DNA of 64,000 nucleotides from Citrus sinensis. Lineage: Eukaryota > Streptophyta > Magnoliopsida > Sapindales > Rutaceae. The stretch's first letter is position 1. The number at the start of each line of letters is the position of its first letter. The DNA lies in the NCBI RefSeq assembly GCF_022201045.2, contig NC_068558.1, forward strand, positions 51,749,501 to 51,813,500. The letters run 5' to 3'. The notes beneath the pieces were generated by a model that saw only the letters and a program-made list of their open reading frames with translations, was not told the DNA's origin and did no database searches. Made by a program: the position numbers and the translations under genes. This document shows, in pieces, positions 46,174 to 60,171 of the stretch.

Positions 46174-49100
46174 ATGGCCTATCCCGTTGCTGATTCACAA
46201 AGTAATAAAGCTGCCGTTCAAGCCACAAACGACGACGCTTCTGCAAGTAAACTGTGCGTGCTCCTCCTCTCCCTTTCTTTCTTTATTTTTCTTTTGTTCC
46301 TTAACTTATTTCTTGTTAAGTTTCTTTATCCGTTGTTTGCTTGTCAGTAAAAGATTAGAAATATAATCTTTCGTTCTTTCGTTATGGAGAAACGGTATTA
46401 GTTGTATACCGAGACTCAACAGACTCAATGAGTTGAATAAGCTTGGTTGCTTCGAGATTCAGTGCACAAGCATATTCAACCGATTCTATATTCGTTCATG
46501 TGAAGGAATGATTTGCAAACGATCTCTTCGTATTTCTTCTAGTTGTACGATATTAGTGCTATATATTTGGAGATATTACCTATTAATTTTGGCGTATTGT
46601 ATGTTTTGAAGATCATGTGTGAAGAAGGGATATATGAAAGATGATTACATCCATTTATTTGTAAGAAGACCTGTGAGGAGATCTCCCATAATCAACCGAG
46701 GTATGAGTTAGTTACCTAGAAAAATATCAGAGTTGAACATTTCAGCTTGCAAGGTATTCTTGGATTTGATTGTTCTTTCCCATGTTTAAAGGTTACTTTG
46801 CTCGTTGGGCTGCTCTTAGAAGGCTTCTCTATCAGTTTCTTGATTGTGGAAGTGACGGTGATAAAAAATGTCATACAAAGAAGCAAATATTATCACTCGG
46901 AGCTGGCTTTGATACCACATATTTTCAATTGCAGGTGCTTGACCCCTACCTCCCTTCCATATTTGTGTGGTTCTTGTAACAGTTCTCTGAAATTCTGTGG
47001 GAAATATTTCTCCAGTCCATTTACTGACTTAAAAAAAAAAAAATTCTGATCTACAACTTTTATTTTGACAGGCTGAGGGAAAAGCGCCGCATTTATATGT
47101 AGAACTGGATTTCATAGAGGTGTGAGTTTGAATATTTAGAGACTTTATTTTGGGTTCAGTTGGAAATTTGCTTATGTTTATTGTATGGCTATGTGTTGTC
47201 TGTTGGGTCAAGTCTTAAAAGTTATAGAGTGGGACTGAAACTTCCAAGCATCACTAGCTATCCAACAGCAACTTTGTTTTGTCTGCATGATGGTGTTTCT
47301 TACTTTTATAGCACACAAGAAATTTAAGTAATGTGTTATTTTTATTATCATGTAACTAATATGAACAAATGTCTGCAGGTAACTAGTAAAAAGGCAGCAC
47401 TTATTGAAACTCATGGCGAATTGAAGGACAAAGTTGGTGTTACAGCATCAATCTCGCAAGGTAATTACCCTCGTCAACTGATGTCATGACCCTGGGGGAG
47501 TACTCTTTAACATTCTGGTAATCACAGAGTATTTGCTTTGGTGCATCATATTGGATATAAGGGTTGCAAGCAGCTAATGTCTGCCATTTGCTGATAACTC
47601 GATGGAATACCTCCTTGGCAATGCTTTTCCAACTCATTTGTTTGAACAGTCAAGAACGTGATTATGATTGAAGTTCTAACTGTTCTGTTTGCACTATATC
47701 CTATCTGTGATTTTGCAGCTAAAGGAGAAGTGCTTGGTGATAATTACAAGCTACTCCCTGTGGATTTGAGGGACATACAAATGTTAAATGAAGTCATAAA
47801 TTTGGCTAATATGGATCCAAGGTTAGTTAACAGAATTCTCTCAGAAGTTATGTAAATTTCCTTAGTGTGTTTTCTGTCACCTTTGCTTTTTAGTCAATTG
47901 ATCCTGTAGGATTATTCAATTACTGAAAATATATGGTATTGATTAGGAGTTCCTTTTTGGATAATGATTAGGATGCTTTCCAGCTGTATTTAGTCAGTTC
48001 ATCCATATGTACTTGTTAAGAGGATTCGCATTGGATCTGGAGTATTTAGGTTATATCATAGTTTATTTTCTGAGTAAAACTATAATACTTTGGACTTTAC
48101 CAAATTCTGTTCCTTGCCAACTTGCGCAATTTGATTTGTGAGACTTGGAAACTTTTTGATTGAGAGATGTTATTTAATCTTTATTTGTTGTCATATTTGT
48201 TTATATTTATATACTAATTTGCATTTTCTATATGGGTTCTAGTCATTAGTTTTCCTTTAATCCTAATGGAGTGATTAAGCTGCTTCATTCTGATGTTTTA
48301 TCAGCCTGCCGACATTTATAATTGCAGAATGTGTTTTAATATACTTGGATCCAGATTCAAGCCGTGCTATAGTTGGTTGGGCTTCAAAAACATTTTCAAC
48401 AGCTGTATTTTTCTTATATGAGCAGGTTCTATGCCTTCTCAGTCCTAAGATTTTTATCTGTTCACTGCAATTTCAATGGTTGGTTAAAAGTTATTATTAA
48501 TATTTTTTTAACAGATCCATCCAGATGATGCTTTTGGACAGCAAATGATCAGAAATTTGGAGGTTTATTTTTCTCAGTTATCTTCTTTTGTTTTCAGTGT
48601 GGCTTAAAATTATAGGTTTACTTAACTTTCTCTTGAATAATTTATTTGGTTATAAGTAAAATTTTAAAGATGATTTTGAAAACTGAGAATAATTGTGAGC
48701 AAATTGTAGAAGACCGGTAATAAGTAGGGCAATATTGCTTTGGGCGTTTCATCATTCTATTGTCTGCATAGCAAATTAAATCAGTGCTCACAATTCTCAG
48801 TGTTTATGTTGATATTTGTTTCTTTGAATTTGTTATTCTGTTTCACAAATCTTCTACAGTTTGTGTTCTGGGAAGTCATTTGTATCTGTGTATGTATACA
48901 TATATATATAATACCTCTTATGCATTTCTGTTTCAGAGTCGTGGATGTGCACTCTTGGGTATTAACGCTACACCAACATTACTTGCAAAGGAAAAACTGT
49001 TTCTTGACCAGGGTTGGCAGGTATATCTTATATATTAATGGTCTTTTGTTATAATTGCTACTCTTTTGTTTTTTTATTATTTTTATTTTATTTTTCCACA

Positions 49101-51284
49101 GTAAAAGGAAGTGCATAGATTGTAGATGAATGATGCTTTACTCATTTTTAATGGAGAATGACCCAAATGATAGTAGAGGAGTCATCTAGGATGGCAGAAG
49201 ACAGAAACTAGATATGCCAGGCTGACAGTTTAGCATTCTAATGGATTTATTTTTCAAAATTGCATTCTACTGGATTTATTTTTCAATCTTGATTATCTTA
49301 AGAACACTGTAGACGGTGGATTTGCCATCTAGTGTTTGGGCTGCTATTGAGATACTTTAAATTTCATGTATATAAGAAATTTGCATAGACAAAATTTTCT
49401 GATAGTTTGCTTCTCTTCTTTACTTTCTGTTATTAGTTTTTAATTTCTCATAGTCATCTTTGGTGATACTTGCTATTTGAGGTACCAGCAAGCTGTTGCC
49501 TGGGACATGCTGAGAGTTTATAGTACTTTTATCAACCCTCAAGAGAGACGCAGGTATCTACTTGAATTTATCTTTGAAAGTGTTTCAGACAATTTGATCC
49601 AGAAGTTTAGTATGCTTGATGGGCGTTATGAGTTAATCATTGATTGTTTGGCAGTACCATATGAATCCAAGCTTAAATCCATTTTTGTTTTGGATGTAAT
49701 TGCAAACTTCCAAGAAAATGGTGTCCCTATATATTCTCTAAGTCTAGAATGTGTTTTCTTCTTTGGCTAGACTCGATACACAAGCTTAACACATTCAATA
49801 ATAAAGTATATATTTGCATTTGAATGAACCTGTTTCCTGACGTTTTGCTTGCTTGATATCTAGTTCTGGAAATACAAGGGTTTCTATATTTTTTGTTTCA
49901 TGGAAACTGGCACAAAAACAATTGAAAAGTTATTTGGATTTTTTTATTTATTTTCTAACTAATGTGATGGATTCATATAAACTTAAAAATAAAAATAAAT
50001 TGCTTGAATGTTATTATCTTGAATTAGTTATATTATCGTAATTTACATATTGCACATCATGCTCTGGTGCTCCCTACTGTGGTTTTAATCTGGTAATATC
50101 ACTTCTGAGCCTGCTGTTTTAATTATTATATATGCAAATCATGGGGATATTCTCTGAATAATGTAGAAGCACGTATGCAATTATACACTCAGAAGGTGCA
50201 CGTGCTTGTCAGTTGTAGTCGTGCCAATGGATCACTTGTTATGAGTTCAGCCGTGCAAGGCAGGGTGGCTTCTTTTTTATAATTTGAGTCAAGTCTAAGA
50301 TTTCACTACTTAGGTAAAGAGATGTAAGTAAAAATGAAAAACTAAAGTTTGGTATCTTTTCTTTTCCTTTTTGGCTGTACCTCTGTGTGTGTGTGTGTCT
50401 CTGCTGCCTTTGGAGATGCTTCCTTTGCTAGGGTGGAGAATCCCTGGTGGTGCCTTTAAGAAGTTTTCTTTTCACAATTCTACTTGAATCACTTGTAGGA
50501 CGTAAAGTAAATGCCTTTCCTTGTTTCTGTCCATCTCTATGCCTCTTTCACATAAACTTTGCCTTAGGAAGCTTACCTTTTAAACTGTGATTTTCTGGTG
50601 ATTAGGATTGAACGGCTGGAACTGTTTGATGAATTTGAAGAATGGCACATGATGCAGGCAAGTAACGCCCTAATCCCTGCCATGAAAGACAGCAAATTGT
50701 TGCTCTTAATTAATAAGATGATATGGTTCAGATCTGCACGCCTGTACCAAATAGTCATTTCCTCTCACACACACACAAATACAGTAACACTAGTGGTGTG
50801 AGGCCATTCTGATCCACTTGTGTGGGGCTGCTAGTAACTAAAGGTCCCAATGTCGGTAATTGGGAGGCTGACTTACTCCTCACATGGTCCTGTGAATTGT
50901 GATGGTTTGCATAACTATCAGTTTGTGCTTAAGTAATTGCTATCGTCATCGCTATTCTGTGACTTACTATATCATTTCTGTTAGTATTAACTTTGTCTCA
51001 AACTGCTGATTTTCAGGAGCACTATTGTGTTGCTCATGCAATCAATGATGCCATGGTATGTCTATCACGAACCTCAATTCTAATCATCTTTGTTTATTCC
51101 TTCATGTGTGTATTTTTGATATTATGAAATTACATTTTTGAGTACTAGTGCACAAATAATTGAGTCTATTGGAGCTTGATTATTTGTATCAGAATGACTG
51201 GACTGTTTCACAGACTCATTAATCCCTGTTATGTTTTTCATGATTCAGGGGTTGTTTGGGGATTTTGGCTTTCCAAAAGACTAA
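46174..51284 (+). CDS. LCMT1: Leucine carboxyl methyltransferase 1 (PP2A methyltransferase)
   Basis: Reconstructed exons: 46174-46253, 46612-46700, 46792-46934, 47072-47119, 47379-47460, 47719-47821, 48305-48425, 48515-48562, 48937-49020, 49489-49553, 50606-50657, 51017-51055, 51249-51284. They total 990 nt, 329 aa, about the length of human LCMT1. All phases join. Introns are GT-AG except the one after 50657, which begins GC (CAG/GCAAGT). The enzyme uses S-adenosylmethionine to methylate the C-terminal Leu of the PP2A catalytic subunit, controlling holoenzyme assembly; the Arabidopsis homologue (SBI1) affects brassinosteroid signalling. Visible motifs: the SAM loop [15 protein letters not shown], the acidic strand [23 protein letters not shown], and C-terminal [20 protein letters not shown] then [11 protein letters not shown]. 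The ATG at 46174 is chosen because nothing upstream in frame has an ATG. Confidence 0.95.
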
Positions 51285-54200
51285 GAGCGCCTCCTCAACT
51301 CCTCTCTCAGTTGGATCGCCATGAAAGCTCGAGGCCTACTGCAGTCAAGATCTTGGTTGCCAAGTTTGGTGCAACGATTAATAGTATAGAAGCACGTGTG
51401 AATGGCACGTGCCGTTTAGCAGGAACAGGTCAGGTTAAAAAGGGTCTCCCCACCCAGTAGCTGGTCTTTAGCTAAAAAGTCCCAGAACGATTGATGACTT
51501 TGTGTGGATTCGTCTCTCAGTTTATTTATTGTTGTTTGTTTGTTTGCTTGAATCTGGAAAACAGATTTTCTTTTTTCTCCCCCTTTTTTTTTTTTAAATA
51601 ATAATAATTATGATTATGATTATAATTTTTTTTCCTGCTTAGCTGTTTGGCATAGAAACGTGGTGGGACCTGACCGAAAACCAAAAGTGTCATACATGAT
51701 GCATACACTTAGCCTCTTTGTAGGGTCATTGTCATGTGAACGTAATATATTTGCACGGTTGGTTGCTTTTAATAAATTTCTTCCCTCTCAATTCTCATCC
51801 CCTCTTTCGTTTGCCTTTGTGTCTCTTTTCTCTTGATGGCCAAAATGCCCTCGCGAGATTATGAGTGCTGTCTAGCAAATTTAGTGGCCCCACACTACAA
51901 CCATACCGTTCTAAAGGAAAGAATATCTTCTCATTGTTTTTTGGTGATTTTGCCACAGTATTTAGATCAGTGGACTGTGCCATAAAGAGGGAAAGGGAAA
52001 AAGATATCTGAGTGAAAGAAATACGATGGTTCATTGTTGCGTTGATAGAAGTAACCACTAACTAGAAGTTGAATTTGTCGTTTCGTATTTCTTTGCCAAC
52101 GTACAGAAGTAACTCGTACCACCAGATGGTACTAATTTCCGCACTGAGGATTGTCTGAAATTTATATTGTTAAATTTGTACTTAAATTGCCCATTCATTA
52201 TTCTTGGTTCATTTATATTTTAGGCCAACTTCTCAGACTCACAAGGTATTTGCAGAAATTAGAACTTTTCCCGCCACCTCCTAGGAGGAAGAAAAGAAGA
52301 GGGAAGGTGGCGGAGAGTGGCCTTGGGGTGGATGGGCGAGGGGGCAGTGGAGATAACCAATTTCTGGATGGGACCCACGTTGTTGACCTTTTTAGGAATT
52401 AAAACGGTTGCATCGTTTTCGTTTGATGACTTAATCATTTCTCCTCTTTATTTTATTTTATTTTATTTATTTTTCTATACTTTAAGCGTCTGCTTGGAAT
52501 TGGATGCTTATAACAACAATCGGAGTCCGGACGAGAAAATTAATAATTTATTGGCTGCAGCTTTTGGCAACTCCTTTGTTTACAGTTGGGTCTGCTTCTT
52601 TGAACTGATTTTACGATTTCTGAATCTCGATTTGGTTAATTTAACACCTCTTTGTCCTTCTGTTCTTCTCTCCGGGAACAAGTAGTGGTACTATTGCCGC
52701 CGTTGTTTAATTTTCAGTCTCTGATATTTTATGACAGAACTGTTTTTAATTAAAATTTACTCCCAAATTATAGTTGGGCAATCTAAATCTGGCTGGCTAT
52801 CTTCAACGGTATAGCAGAACTATAAACAAGTTTGAATCATTTCCACAAAAAAAATGTCTTTAAGATATATCTCTTAATAATCTTACTAATAATTATTTTA
52901 TAAAAAATTAAGACATACTAAAAGAAAAACAATTACATGAAATTTTATATTACTTTCTAAGGTTAATTTGACAAATTAATATTTCTAAAAATATTATAGT
53001 ATGGGTATTATTATTATTATTAAAAAAAAGAATAAGAAGTGTAATATATCTAACAATAAGGTATTTGATGTTTTTCTTTTTCTTTTTTTCTTTTTAATAT
53101 ATGGATTAAGCACACATTTAATTAAAAATATAGGGACTAAAAAAAATATTTACCTATTTCCAAGAAAAGATTAAAATGATTTTTGTGCAATCGAGTATCC
53201 TCGGTTTATTACCTAAGATCAAGTTCCCAATCTCAGAACTGGACAACAGATTAAAGGCGAAGGTGAGGAATAATTTGATAGGAGCCCATACCCATTTGTA
53301 TAATTCAAGAAGAATCAGATACCAAACGAACAAAAAATTGTGGGTACTACTACTAATAAGAAAGTTGTAAGCAAGAAAGTCTCTTTCACCTCGTTAATTT
53401 TAACGGCAAGGTGAAAAGGTCAAAACTTTCAAAGAAAAAGAAATGGGCATAGATAATTTACAAACAAAAGAGGAGAAAGGGCGGTGCATGTGGAGTAGAT
53501 GCTTGGGTCCAGTGAGGATCAAATTTGAATGGAATAGAAAGTGAAGGAAAAAACTTCCTTTCACCGTTTTCAATCTTTGCCTTTCACCATCTCCCTTTTC
53601 TTTTCTTTTCTTTTCTTTTTATTATTATTATTTTATTTCTTTAAAAGAAAATTTTGAAAAGAATCCATTCATTGTTTGTGGAATATCTAAGCGCCTCTAG
53701 CTTTCTATGCTACACTGACTTGGGCTCCTCGCGGAATAAGCCTTTCCAAAACCCGGAAAAAAAAATTTAAAAAAAATGAAAATCGAGTCTAGCAAAAGAA
53801 AAATTAAAGGAGTGTGCATTTTTGCTAAATGAGTTGGTCACAAATATATGTTGGGGAAGAATGAGTGTGTCAGCGAGTGTGGGTGACGGATAATATTTTC
53901 GTTTTTTTTTTTTAATTTTATTTTTTTACTGTTTTATTATTAAATTACTGGTGGGTGTGGTCACAACAGAAATTTTATGATCATGTTTTTTTTTTTTTTT
54001 TTACTTGTATAAAACTTTAAATGCAGAAGCCTACAATAATAAGACTGCCGAGATCGTGAGTGTATCCATCGTCAAAGTTGCTTTCCTGCTTTCCAGATAA
54101 ATTAGTAATAACATTTGCTTGGTTCAAGAGCAAAAATTCCAACTAACAAGAAAAACAAAATCCAAACAGTACATTTGCCTATGGCCCTACCTACCTATCA

Positions 54201-54629
54201 CCTATGGGCCTTAAAGACTTTAAAATTAATTAATCAACATCTGATCCGGGACCACAATGCTTTTTCCCACTATACATTACGGTCATGCCCATTTCCTAAC
54301 AAAAACAAAAGGCAGCCTTCTTCTGCATTATCCCCCCCCCCCCCCGGTAACAAACAATATTCAATTATTAATCAACCAACCAACCTCCCTCATTCAATCT
54401 TAATCAAATCCTATACTTTTTAATTACCCACTAAACAAGCTACGAGTGCGCTGCCATCAGTGAGCCTTTTTTTTTAAAAAAATAAAAAAAATTAAAGATG
54501 AAAATGAAAATTTATATATAATATTATTTGAGAGAAGTAATATAAAAGCTCCAAATCCTGTCACTGCACTGATTGTTCACTTTCTATAAACACACGCAGA
54601 GGTGAAATCCGGCGCGGCGCCGAGACACA
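51285..54629. other. Intergenic DNA between LCMT1 and the DUF632 gene
   Basis: Begins with the LCMT1 3' untranslated region; ends with the promoter and leader of the next gene (TTCTATAAACAC near 54583-54594). Contains a run of 14 C (54332-54345) and a short (TTTTC)n tract near 53600. Open frames here (51526-51708, 52151-52685, 54115-54423) have no recognisable domain. Confidence 0.5.
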
Positions 54630-57600
54630 ATGGGTTGTACGGCATCGAAGCTGGACAACGAGGACACGGTCAGGCGGTGCAAAGAACGGCGTCGTTTAAT
54701 GAAAGAAGCCGTCTACGCTCGTCACCACATGGCTGCAGCTCACGCCGATTACTCCCGAACCCTCCGCCTCACCGGCTCGGCTCTCTGCGACTTCGCAGCC
54801 GGCGAACATCTCTCCATCTCCGACCAAACCCCCGCCGTCTTCCTCCACCCACCAAACCCCTCACCAATAAAAGCACCAACGACCAATCACATACCTCCAC
54901 GTGTCAAACCATCACCCGTTCCCAGCCCCGGTCCCGGCCGTGGCCCCAGCCCCAGCCCCAGCCCCAGCCCCAGCCCCAGTCTACATCATACACCGGCGCC
55001 ACCTTCTCGACCGTTTTCCCATACACCCAACGTGACAGCACCTCCCAAACGACGTCGCAAGCCAGCGCCGAAACTCCCTCACATTCTATCAGACTCAAGC
55101 TTGGCTTCGACTCCAAGAAGCCAGATGACAAATAACTTTTACCCAACAGCTTTCCAATCGAACTCCACTTACTCGAGCACGCCTTCACAAGCTTCCTCTG
55201 TTTGGAACTGGGAAAACTTTTACCCGCCCTCTCCTCCCGACTCCGAATTCTTCAATCAAAAAAGCCGGCAGCGTCCAGAGCCCGACCCGGAATCTGAGTC
55301 CGAACCCGAAACAGAGGCCGAGAGATCCGAGTACGATTTTTTCCAGCCACACCAACAACAACAGAAAGAAAGAGAAAGCCGCCCCTTCCCAAACAATTTC
55401 AATTACAACGGCAGCGTTGCTGATGAGGAGACGGAGAGGGAAGAGGTTCAGTGCAGCGAGTGGGGGGATCATTACAGCACGACGACATCGTCTGACGACG
55501 AGGAAGAGGAAATGGACAAGGAGTCGAGATCCGAGATGGGTGCCCGGTCGGACTTCGGGTCTTCGGGGAAGCAGCAAGAGCCGATAAAAAAATTCGACGA
55601 TGCGGCGTCGTCTTCGGCTAGTTTCAGGAACAGGGAGATCTCAGATATGAAGCTGGTTATCAGACACAAGGATTTGAAAGAGATCGTTGAAGCTCTTAAA
55701 GACTATTTCGATAAAGCTGCTTCTGCCGGCGACCAGCTTTTCGAGATATTAGAAATCGGCCGAGCTCAACTTGATCGTAGCTTTAAACAATTGAAGAGTG
55801 GGTCGTTAAAAAAAAAATTTCAAAATCATTTAACAATTTTATCATTCAATTTTAGTTAAATCATTAAAAAGTTATTTTTGGATGCTGCAGAGACTGTGTA
55901 TCATTCGAGTAGTTTGTTCAGTAACCTGAGCTCGAGCTGGACTTCAAAACCGCCGTTGGCAGTTAAGTACCGGCTCGACATTGATTCTCTCAACGAACCG
56001 GGCGGTCCGAAGAGTCTTTTTTCCATCTTAGACCGGCTCTTGGCGTGGGAGAAGAAGCTGTACGGGGAAGTCAAGGTAGAAAATTTTAAGCAATTATTTC
56101 CCCCGTTTTTGTTTCAATCCTTTCAAAAATTCATATATATGAACAGTTTTAAGTTAATTATTAATTAATATTTAATAGGAAAATGTGGCAGGTAAACATA
56201 AACTTACACATTATTAATTTGTGTAAAAAAAAATAATAATAAAAAACACTAGGCAAAAAGTGGAGAGAAAGTGATGACTAGGATTTCCATCGTTGTTGGT
56301 AGCGTAAGTCGACCGCAGTATTTGACTCGTGGTGGACGATGTTAATTTTAAGTAATTTACCGTCCTAGCTAGCTGTCTTTTCCTTACTAAAATGCCCCTG
56401 GAAATTGTAACCCCACGTGATCGACCACACTCACAACTTCTTTGCGGTGGGATTAGGCTGTAGGCTGCATCTTGGGGGTATTGTCGTGATTTGGGCGGCT
56501 GTCGTTTGTCAAACTTTTTACATCATTGCTTCTTTTCATAATCCGCATCTGTCGACGTGCTTGTGGCTGTTGTGGGTCTACTAGATATGCATGCATAAAT
56601 AATTAATGCCCAATTATATCATTTTTCTTGATAACAAGCCCTATTAATATTAAATCTGAATATGGTCATCAAATTGAATGATGTAATGTAATGAACAAGT
56701 GATTTAATAAAATTGATTAAGAAGATGGGGTGTAGTTTTTATCGGTTTTGGTGCCAGATTTGTGGAATGCATTTGTGATGTAGCATTTGATTTACGATGA
56801 GTCGACAAAATGCTTTGAATTTAGGCTAGAGAAGGTGCAAAGATTGAGCATGACAGAAAGCTATCAGCTTTGCAAAGTCAAGAGTACAAGGGGGAGGATG
56901 ATAGCAAGCTAGACAAGACCAAGGCTTCAATTCAAAAGCTACAGTCACTAATTGCTGTTGCATCTCAAGGTGTCGATACCACCTCATCTGCCATCATCAG
57001 TCTCAGAGACAGTGACCTTGTTCCACGGCTTGTTGATCTTTGCCATGGGTAAGTCCCTTTCTTTTCAATCTTATTCATTCTCGATCAGAGCAATGGTTTA
57101 TTAAACTCAAATTGAATGATTTCTTTTACCCCACGAAGAGTCATAACTTTTTTGGGTTGGCTCATGTTGTAGCAAAATTCAGAAGTGCCTGCTGGCCTTT
57201 TTTCCCTCTGTCCAAGTTTTTATTAGTAATGGATTAATATATTAGTGTGTTTTAGTCTTGATTTGGTACAAGTTGTTTTCTCTGTTGAAACATAATGCTG
57301 TGGATCTCTCACGTTTTGCTTGGTTGGTAAATCATTATGAGACACTGCTCTGCTTTTGCCACTTGCTTTGTTCTGTATGCCAGCACACTTGTTCTCAACT
57401 GGGCAACTGCTAGCTACCTCTTATGTAGTGGCCCAGCACCGCACCATGCCTAATTGCCTACATTTCATTTTCTCAGGTTCCAAAATATTTTGTGGCCAAA
57501 ATCAAATCATAGAGTGGAGTTAGGTAGATCAAATTAACTGATATGGTCCACCACCATTATCTATTTCTTAGGGGGGAAAAAAATGTACTAAGCCCCACAA

Positions 57601-58908
57601 GAGGAAAATATTCAAGGACTGGTTGCAGAATGTGTCAATCTAAGTCATTTTGTTATTATATTGTGCCAGTCTTGAAGGCAAAGTTATGTTTCATTGTGTT
57701 CTCATCATTCAACCACAAATGACTTAATAGTCATGCATGATAAGCATTGCCTCACTAGAATATGATTATCATAATTTTAGCTAACTTTGTAGCTTAATTG
57801 TCATTTAATGTTGCTTGCTGGTTGCTAATGCTTTCTTCACAATTATATGCTTTTGGGAAATCAAACTTATGGCTCAAGAAGCCTTAAAAGCTGAAATTGT
57901 TCCTAGAAAGTGACTACACTGTATATACAAGATAGTGGTTGTCTATGGCAATAAATCTTGGACCTGACAATCACCATTTTTTATCTTGTAACTTGTTCAA
58001 AGAAGTGATTGTTGTGATACAGTGACTTCTTGTCTTTGTTACATGTTCAGTGGATTTATCATGCTGCTTAACTGATGTGAACTTAAACCATGTATTTTAA
58101 TATCTGATATATTGAGTGCAGATTCATGTACATGTGGAAAGCAATGCATCAGTACCATGAAGTTCAAAACAACATTGTACAGCAAGTCCGTGGACTCGTT
58201 AACCAAGCAGCTAAGGGTGAATCAACTTCTGATATGCATCGACAGGCCACTCGTAACCTTGAGTCTGCTATTACTGCCTGGCACTCCAGCTTCTGTCGCT
58301 TAATAAAATTTCAACGTGATTTTGTCCGGTCCCTCCATGGCTGGTTCAAGCTCACCCTTATCCCTGTCAGCAATGACAACATGAGTGGTAAAAGGGAACC
58401 TTCTGAGGTGTATGGTTTCTTCGATGAGTGGAAGCTTGCTCTTGAGCGTGTTCCGGACACAGTTGCTTCCGAGGCCATCAAGAGCTTCATAAATGTTGTT
58501 CATGTGATATCTGTAAAACAAACTGAAGAGCTGAAGATTAAAAAGCGAACTGAAACTGCATCAAAGGAACTTGAGAAGAAGGCTTCATCTCTTCGTAACA
58601 TAGAAAGGAAATTCTACCATTCATACTCCATGGTAGGTATTGGGCTTCCTGATCCTGGGCCTGATAATGGACATGTATTAGATGCTCGAGACCCACTTGC
58701 TGAGAAAAAATTGGAGCTTGCCGCCTGTCAAAGGCGGGTGGAAGATGAGTTGCTGAGGCATTCCAGGGCAGTAGAGGTGACCAGAGCAAATACACTGAAC
58801 AATCTTCAGACAGGATTGCCAGGGGTTTTTCAGGCATTGACCAGCTTCTCTACCTTATTTACTGAAGCACTTGAGATGGTATGCACTCGTTCCTATGCTA
58901 TCAAATAG
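54630..58908 (+). CDS. DUF630/DUF632 protein, NRG2/REL2-like
   Basis: Reconstructed exons: 54630-55797, 55891-56075, 56825-57048, 58122-58908. They total 2364 nt, 787 aa, and phases join. It starts [20 protein letters not shown], the DUF630 signature with Gly2/Cys3 suited to N-myristoylation and palmitoylation, so membrane attachment is likely. A long Pro/Ser- and acid-rich middle (about 75-330) includes a (Pro-Ser)n stretch encoded by AGCCCC repeats (about 54943-54981). DUF632 follows from about residue 345: [108 protein letters not shown], ending RSYAIK. Relatives: Arabidopsis NRG2 (nitrate signalling) and rice REL2 (leaf rolling); the role here is inferred. Exon 1 stays open past its true donor (AAGA/GTGGGT at 55798). 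Confidence 0.93.
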
Positions 58909-60153
58909 ATATACCATAATTTTTCCACTTGAATTTTTTAAAGTTGAATTTCATAAGAGTTGGAATTTTTGCCTGTAGGCTCCTATAATTATTGCAGTTT
59001 TTGTTCTCTTTTTGGTGGGAAAGGGGGAGTTGATATGTAAATATGTGGATTCTTTTTTTGTGGTTTTATGATATCCTGTTTTTGGTCAGTGGAAGAAAAT
59101 GTCTTTGTACAGGAAATTGCTTGGATTGTTATTGGTCAATGGAAGAAAACATCCAGACAACCCATTTTTTTTTCTTTTTTCTTTGTTAATTTTTAATTTT
59201 AAAAATGGGGGAGGAGTTGTTTTTCGTTCAAAGAACACAAGACATTGTGACACAGCAGGAAAATGTATCTTAAATTCTTAATGCCATTTGCTCTTTTTAT
59301 CAAATGCAAGTGCACCCTGTGATTAAAATAAATAGTCAAAGATTGGTTTTGTCTTTTACGGTTTTGCTAAAGTTAGGATCCATACCTACATTGCCTATTA
59401 TGAACTGTCAGTGGTTGGCGATGTAATCATTTAATTAGGAAAGTATATGCTTATGAGTTTCACAATGTCCGCTTGTTCATTATGTTTGTGTTATCATCAC
59501 ATCTGATCTTGGTTGCAAAGCTTCTAACCAAATTTATAAATCAACAAAAAGGTTGTAAACAAAAGGATGCATTGATGTCATTTTCCGGGTCTCAACTCTG
59601 AAAGCAATCTGAGTTCTAACTTGTTCCCAAATTCTGGTTTGAATTAATGGTACACAGAACTAAAATAGAGACAAAACAAATAGAGTGGTGACAGCAAACA
59701 GTTCTTCTCTTGGTTCAATAATTTTGTCTTTTATTCTCTGGCCCTCAATTTTGTGCATTGACATCTTTTTCGTCATTTACAATGTATATTTATATATGTG
59801 TGTGTGTGCGTGTGTGCGTGTGTGCGTGTGTGTATGGGGCCTGTCATATGATCAGCCGATGGTGAATTCGTGATTACCTTCTAGAACCCGTTACGCTACA
59901 AAATAGAAATACAATAGAAAAGGGATGATGAGTGAGTGATTGTCAATTTGTCGTGGCACGGCAATGAAGAATGCATGTGAAAGATACGGAGTCCACACTT
60001 CGAGAAAGCCAAACTGACAGTGTTTTGAAAATTTAAAATGAAAATGAAAAAATTTAAAAAAAAGGTCCAAACGGCGCCGTTCGGCTCAATCCTGTCACCT
60101 GTAATTTTCGGAGAGTGGAAGTGGGGACCACCGAGTAACTAAATGAAATACTT
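58909..60153. other. Intergenic DNA downstream of the DUF632 gene
   Basis: Presumed 3' untranslated region followed by non-coding DNA with a (TG)n-type microsatellite at about 59796-59834. No gene seen. Confidence 0.5.
59796..59834. repeat. (TG)n/(TGTGCG)n microsatellite
   Basis: TGTGTGTGTG followed by repeated CGTGTGTG units. Confidence 0.9.
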
Positions 60154-60171
60154 AAGTTAAAAATTAAAAAT

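Noticed and set aside
55798-55859. Extension of the DUF632 exon 1 open frame to 55859
   Set aside because: The frame stays open by chance into the intron; splicing at 55798 to 55891 restores the conserved ...QLKKTVYHSS sequence.
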